NCBI GenBank assembly: GCA_045534095.1
Contig: JAZSJA010000013.1
Coordinates: forward strand, 1-13,011
DNA: 13,011 nucleotides
Origin: UMGS1279 sp045534095
Lineage (GTDB): Bacteria; Bacillota; Clostridia; Oscillospirales; Acutalibacteraceae
Reading direction: 5' to 3'
Shown here one piece after another: positions 12,052 to 13,011 of the stretch (position 1 is the stretch's first letter; each line of letters starts with the position of its first letter). The position numbers were made by a program, and so were the translations under genes. Below the pieces are notes generated by a model. That model saw only the letters and a list, made by a program, of their open reading frames with translations, did not search any database and had not been told where the DNA came from.

Positions 12052-12092
12052 ATAGGGAACAATCGGTACTTGATAGGCAGATTGTTCCCTAT
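12052..12092 (+). terminator. hairpin after trxB
   Basis: A 13-bp perfect stem (ATAGGGAACAATC 12052-12064, GATTGTTCCCTAT 12080-12092) has a 15-base loop and is followed by AATAAATTTT. The T run is interrupted, so termination may be partial. The core GGGAAC is shared with the hairpin at 1869-1892. Confidence 0.6.
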
Positions 12093-12123
12093 AATAAATT
12101 TTAGCTCAAAAGGAATTGATTTT

Positions 12124-13011
12124 ATGATATATACCGTTACCTTTAATCCCGCCATTGATTACGTAATGCGTGTGGGGGAGATAACCTTTGGTAAAACCAA
12201 TCGCAGTATGGCAGAAGAAATACATTTTGGTGGCAAGGGTATAAACGTATCGGCAGTTCTGAGTAATTTGGGACTTAGGACAACCGCTCTCGGCTTTACG
12301 GCGGGTTTTACGGGGGAGGCTTTGAAAAAAGCGGTGGGCGAAATGGGCGTAAATGCCGATTTTATTCGTCTTAAATCAGGCAACACCCGTATAAACGTTA
12401 AGCTTAAAGGGAATACCGAAACCGAAATAAATGCCGCAGGCCCCGGTATCGAAAAGGATGAGTTAAATAATCTTTTTGAAAAAATTAACGGCTTAAAATC
12501 GGGCGATACTCTTGTGCTTGCAGGCAGTATACCGCCCTCAATTCCAAAGGATATTTATGAGCAGATTGCCCAAACACTTGAAAACAAGGGCGTACGCTTG
12601 GTGGTGGATGCTACGGGGGATTTGCTTTTAAAGGTGCTTAAATATAAGCCGTTTTTAATTAAACCTAATCGTCAGGAGCTTGAGGAAATTATAAATAAAG
12701 AAATTAAATCCGAGGGAGAAATTATTTCTGCCGCCGGGCTTTTAAAGGAGAAAGGAGCTTTGAACGTTCTTGTTTCCCTTGGGTCTGAGGGTGCGATTTT
12801 ACTTGCCGAGGATGGCAATGTTTATAAGCAGTCAGCGTTTAAGGTTAAAGCAATAAATACGGTAGGCTCAGGAGATTCTATGATAGCGGGCTTCTTGGCG
12901 GGGATTGACAGGGGCTATGAGGTTGCCCTTAAACTTGGTGCCGCCGCAGGTGCCGCTACCGCATCCCTTTCAGGCCTTGCAACAAAGGAAAAAATAGAAG
13001 AAATATTAAAG
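12124..13011 (+). CDS. fruK: 1-phosphofructokinase-type sugar kinase (PfkB family), 3' end cut by the window
   Basis: The reading frame is open for 296 codons to the window edge; the family is usually about 305 residues, so only a few are missing. These enzymes phosphorylate fructose-1-phosphate to fructose-1,6-bisphosphate with ATP, after uptake by a fructose PTS. It opens with MIYTVTFNPAIDYVM, has the sugar-binding GGKGINVSAVL (36-46), the string FLIKPNRQELEEI, and the catalytic and anion-hole block NTVGSGDSMIAGF with D251 as the base. This pattern covers both FruK and LacC (tagatose-6-phosphate kinase). FruK is the more common gene in this position, but the neighbours that would decide lie outside. 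AAGGA (12110-12114) lies 9 bases before the ATG. The hairpin after trxB lies in the 83-base gap upstream. Confidence 0.85.
   Translation, partial: MIYTVTFNPAIDYVMRVGEITFGKTNRSMAEEIHFGGKGINVSAVLSNLGLRTTALGFTAGFTGEALKKAVGEMGVNADFIRLKSGNTRINVKLKGNTETEINAAGPGIEKDELNNLFEKINGLKSGDTLVLAGSIPPSIPKDIYEQIAQTLENKGVRLVVDATGDLLLKVLKYKPFLIKPNRQELEEIINKEIKSEGEIISAAGLLKEKGALNVLVSLGSEGAILLAEDGNVYKQSAFKVKAINTVGSGDSMIAGFLAGIDRGYEVALKLGAAAGAATASLSGLATKEKIEEILK

Noticed and set aside
12070..12095. TTGATA and TATAAT before fruK as a promoter
   Set aside because: The spacing is 14 bases and both elements overlap the trxB hairpin, so I do not call it a promoter.

Overview
The window looks like chromosomal DNA of a low-to-moderate GC, strictly anaerobic Firmicute of the class Clostridia. 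It is most like an uncultured gut Oscillospiraceae/Ruminococcaceae-type organism. The signs are a DUF4364 protein (a clostridial family), an oxygen-independent class III ribonucleotide reductase, several radical-SAM or iron-sulfur proteins, a secreted protein with a cohesin-like domain, strong AGGAG-type ribosome binding sites and a holin-like peptide typical of Firmicutes. I see no rRNA, tRNA, CRISPR array, insertion sequence or prophage module.

Layout. 1-1862 (+): the 3' end of trmB overlaps a B12-binding/DUF4080 radical SAM gene by 4 nt. 1954-4669 (-): a tight four-gene operon reads FMN reductase-like iron-sulfur flavoprotein, DUF4364 protein, ROK sugar kinase, GmhA-like SIS isomerase; its promoter carries a 19-bp inverted repeat. 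4865-6316 (+): a secreted multidomain surface protein with its own consensus promoter and a strong terminator. 6437-7348 (-): a coiled-coil, acidic protein of unknown function. 7495-10718 (+): nrdG then nrdD, the anaerobic ribonucleotide reductase activase and reductase, with NrdR-box-like palindromes in front of both. 10719-11125: no large gene, but a compact two-RNA locus. 11126-12040 (+): a thioredoxin reductase-like flavoprotein. 12124 to the window end (+): a FruK-type sugar-phosphate kinase, nearly complete.

How the genes fit together. The centre of the window is deoxyribonucleotide synthesis: NrdG makes the glycyl radical on NrdD. NrdD carries its own C-terminal CPNC redoxin domain, so the reductant is fused to the enzyme, and a TrxB-like reductase that could recharge it lies one locus downstream. 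Three NrdR-like boxes spaced 32 and 33 bp apart (about three helical turns each) lie across the nrdD promoter; a fourth overlaps the promoter of the divergent coiled-coil gene next to nrdG.

The most striking element is at 10771-11099. A 27-residue holin-like peptide gene has a consensus promoter. A second consensus promoter faces it on the other strand and drives a predicted ~91-nt antisense RNA ending at a hairpin inside the 3' end of the peptide gene. The antisense RNA is complementary to the toxin message at its 3' end in cis. Through a pair of split direct repeats it is also complementary to the toxin 5' leader. The leader also folds so as to hide the ribosome binding site. This reads as a type I toxin-antitoxin module whose repeat layout resembles the Fst/RNAII par system.
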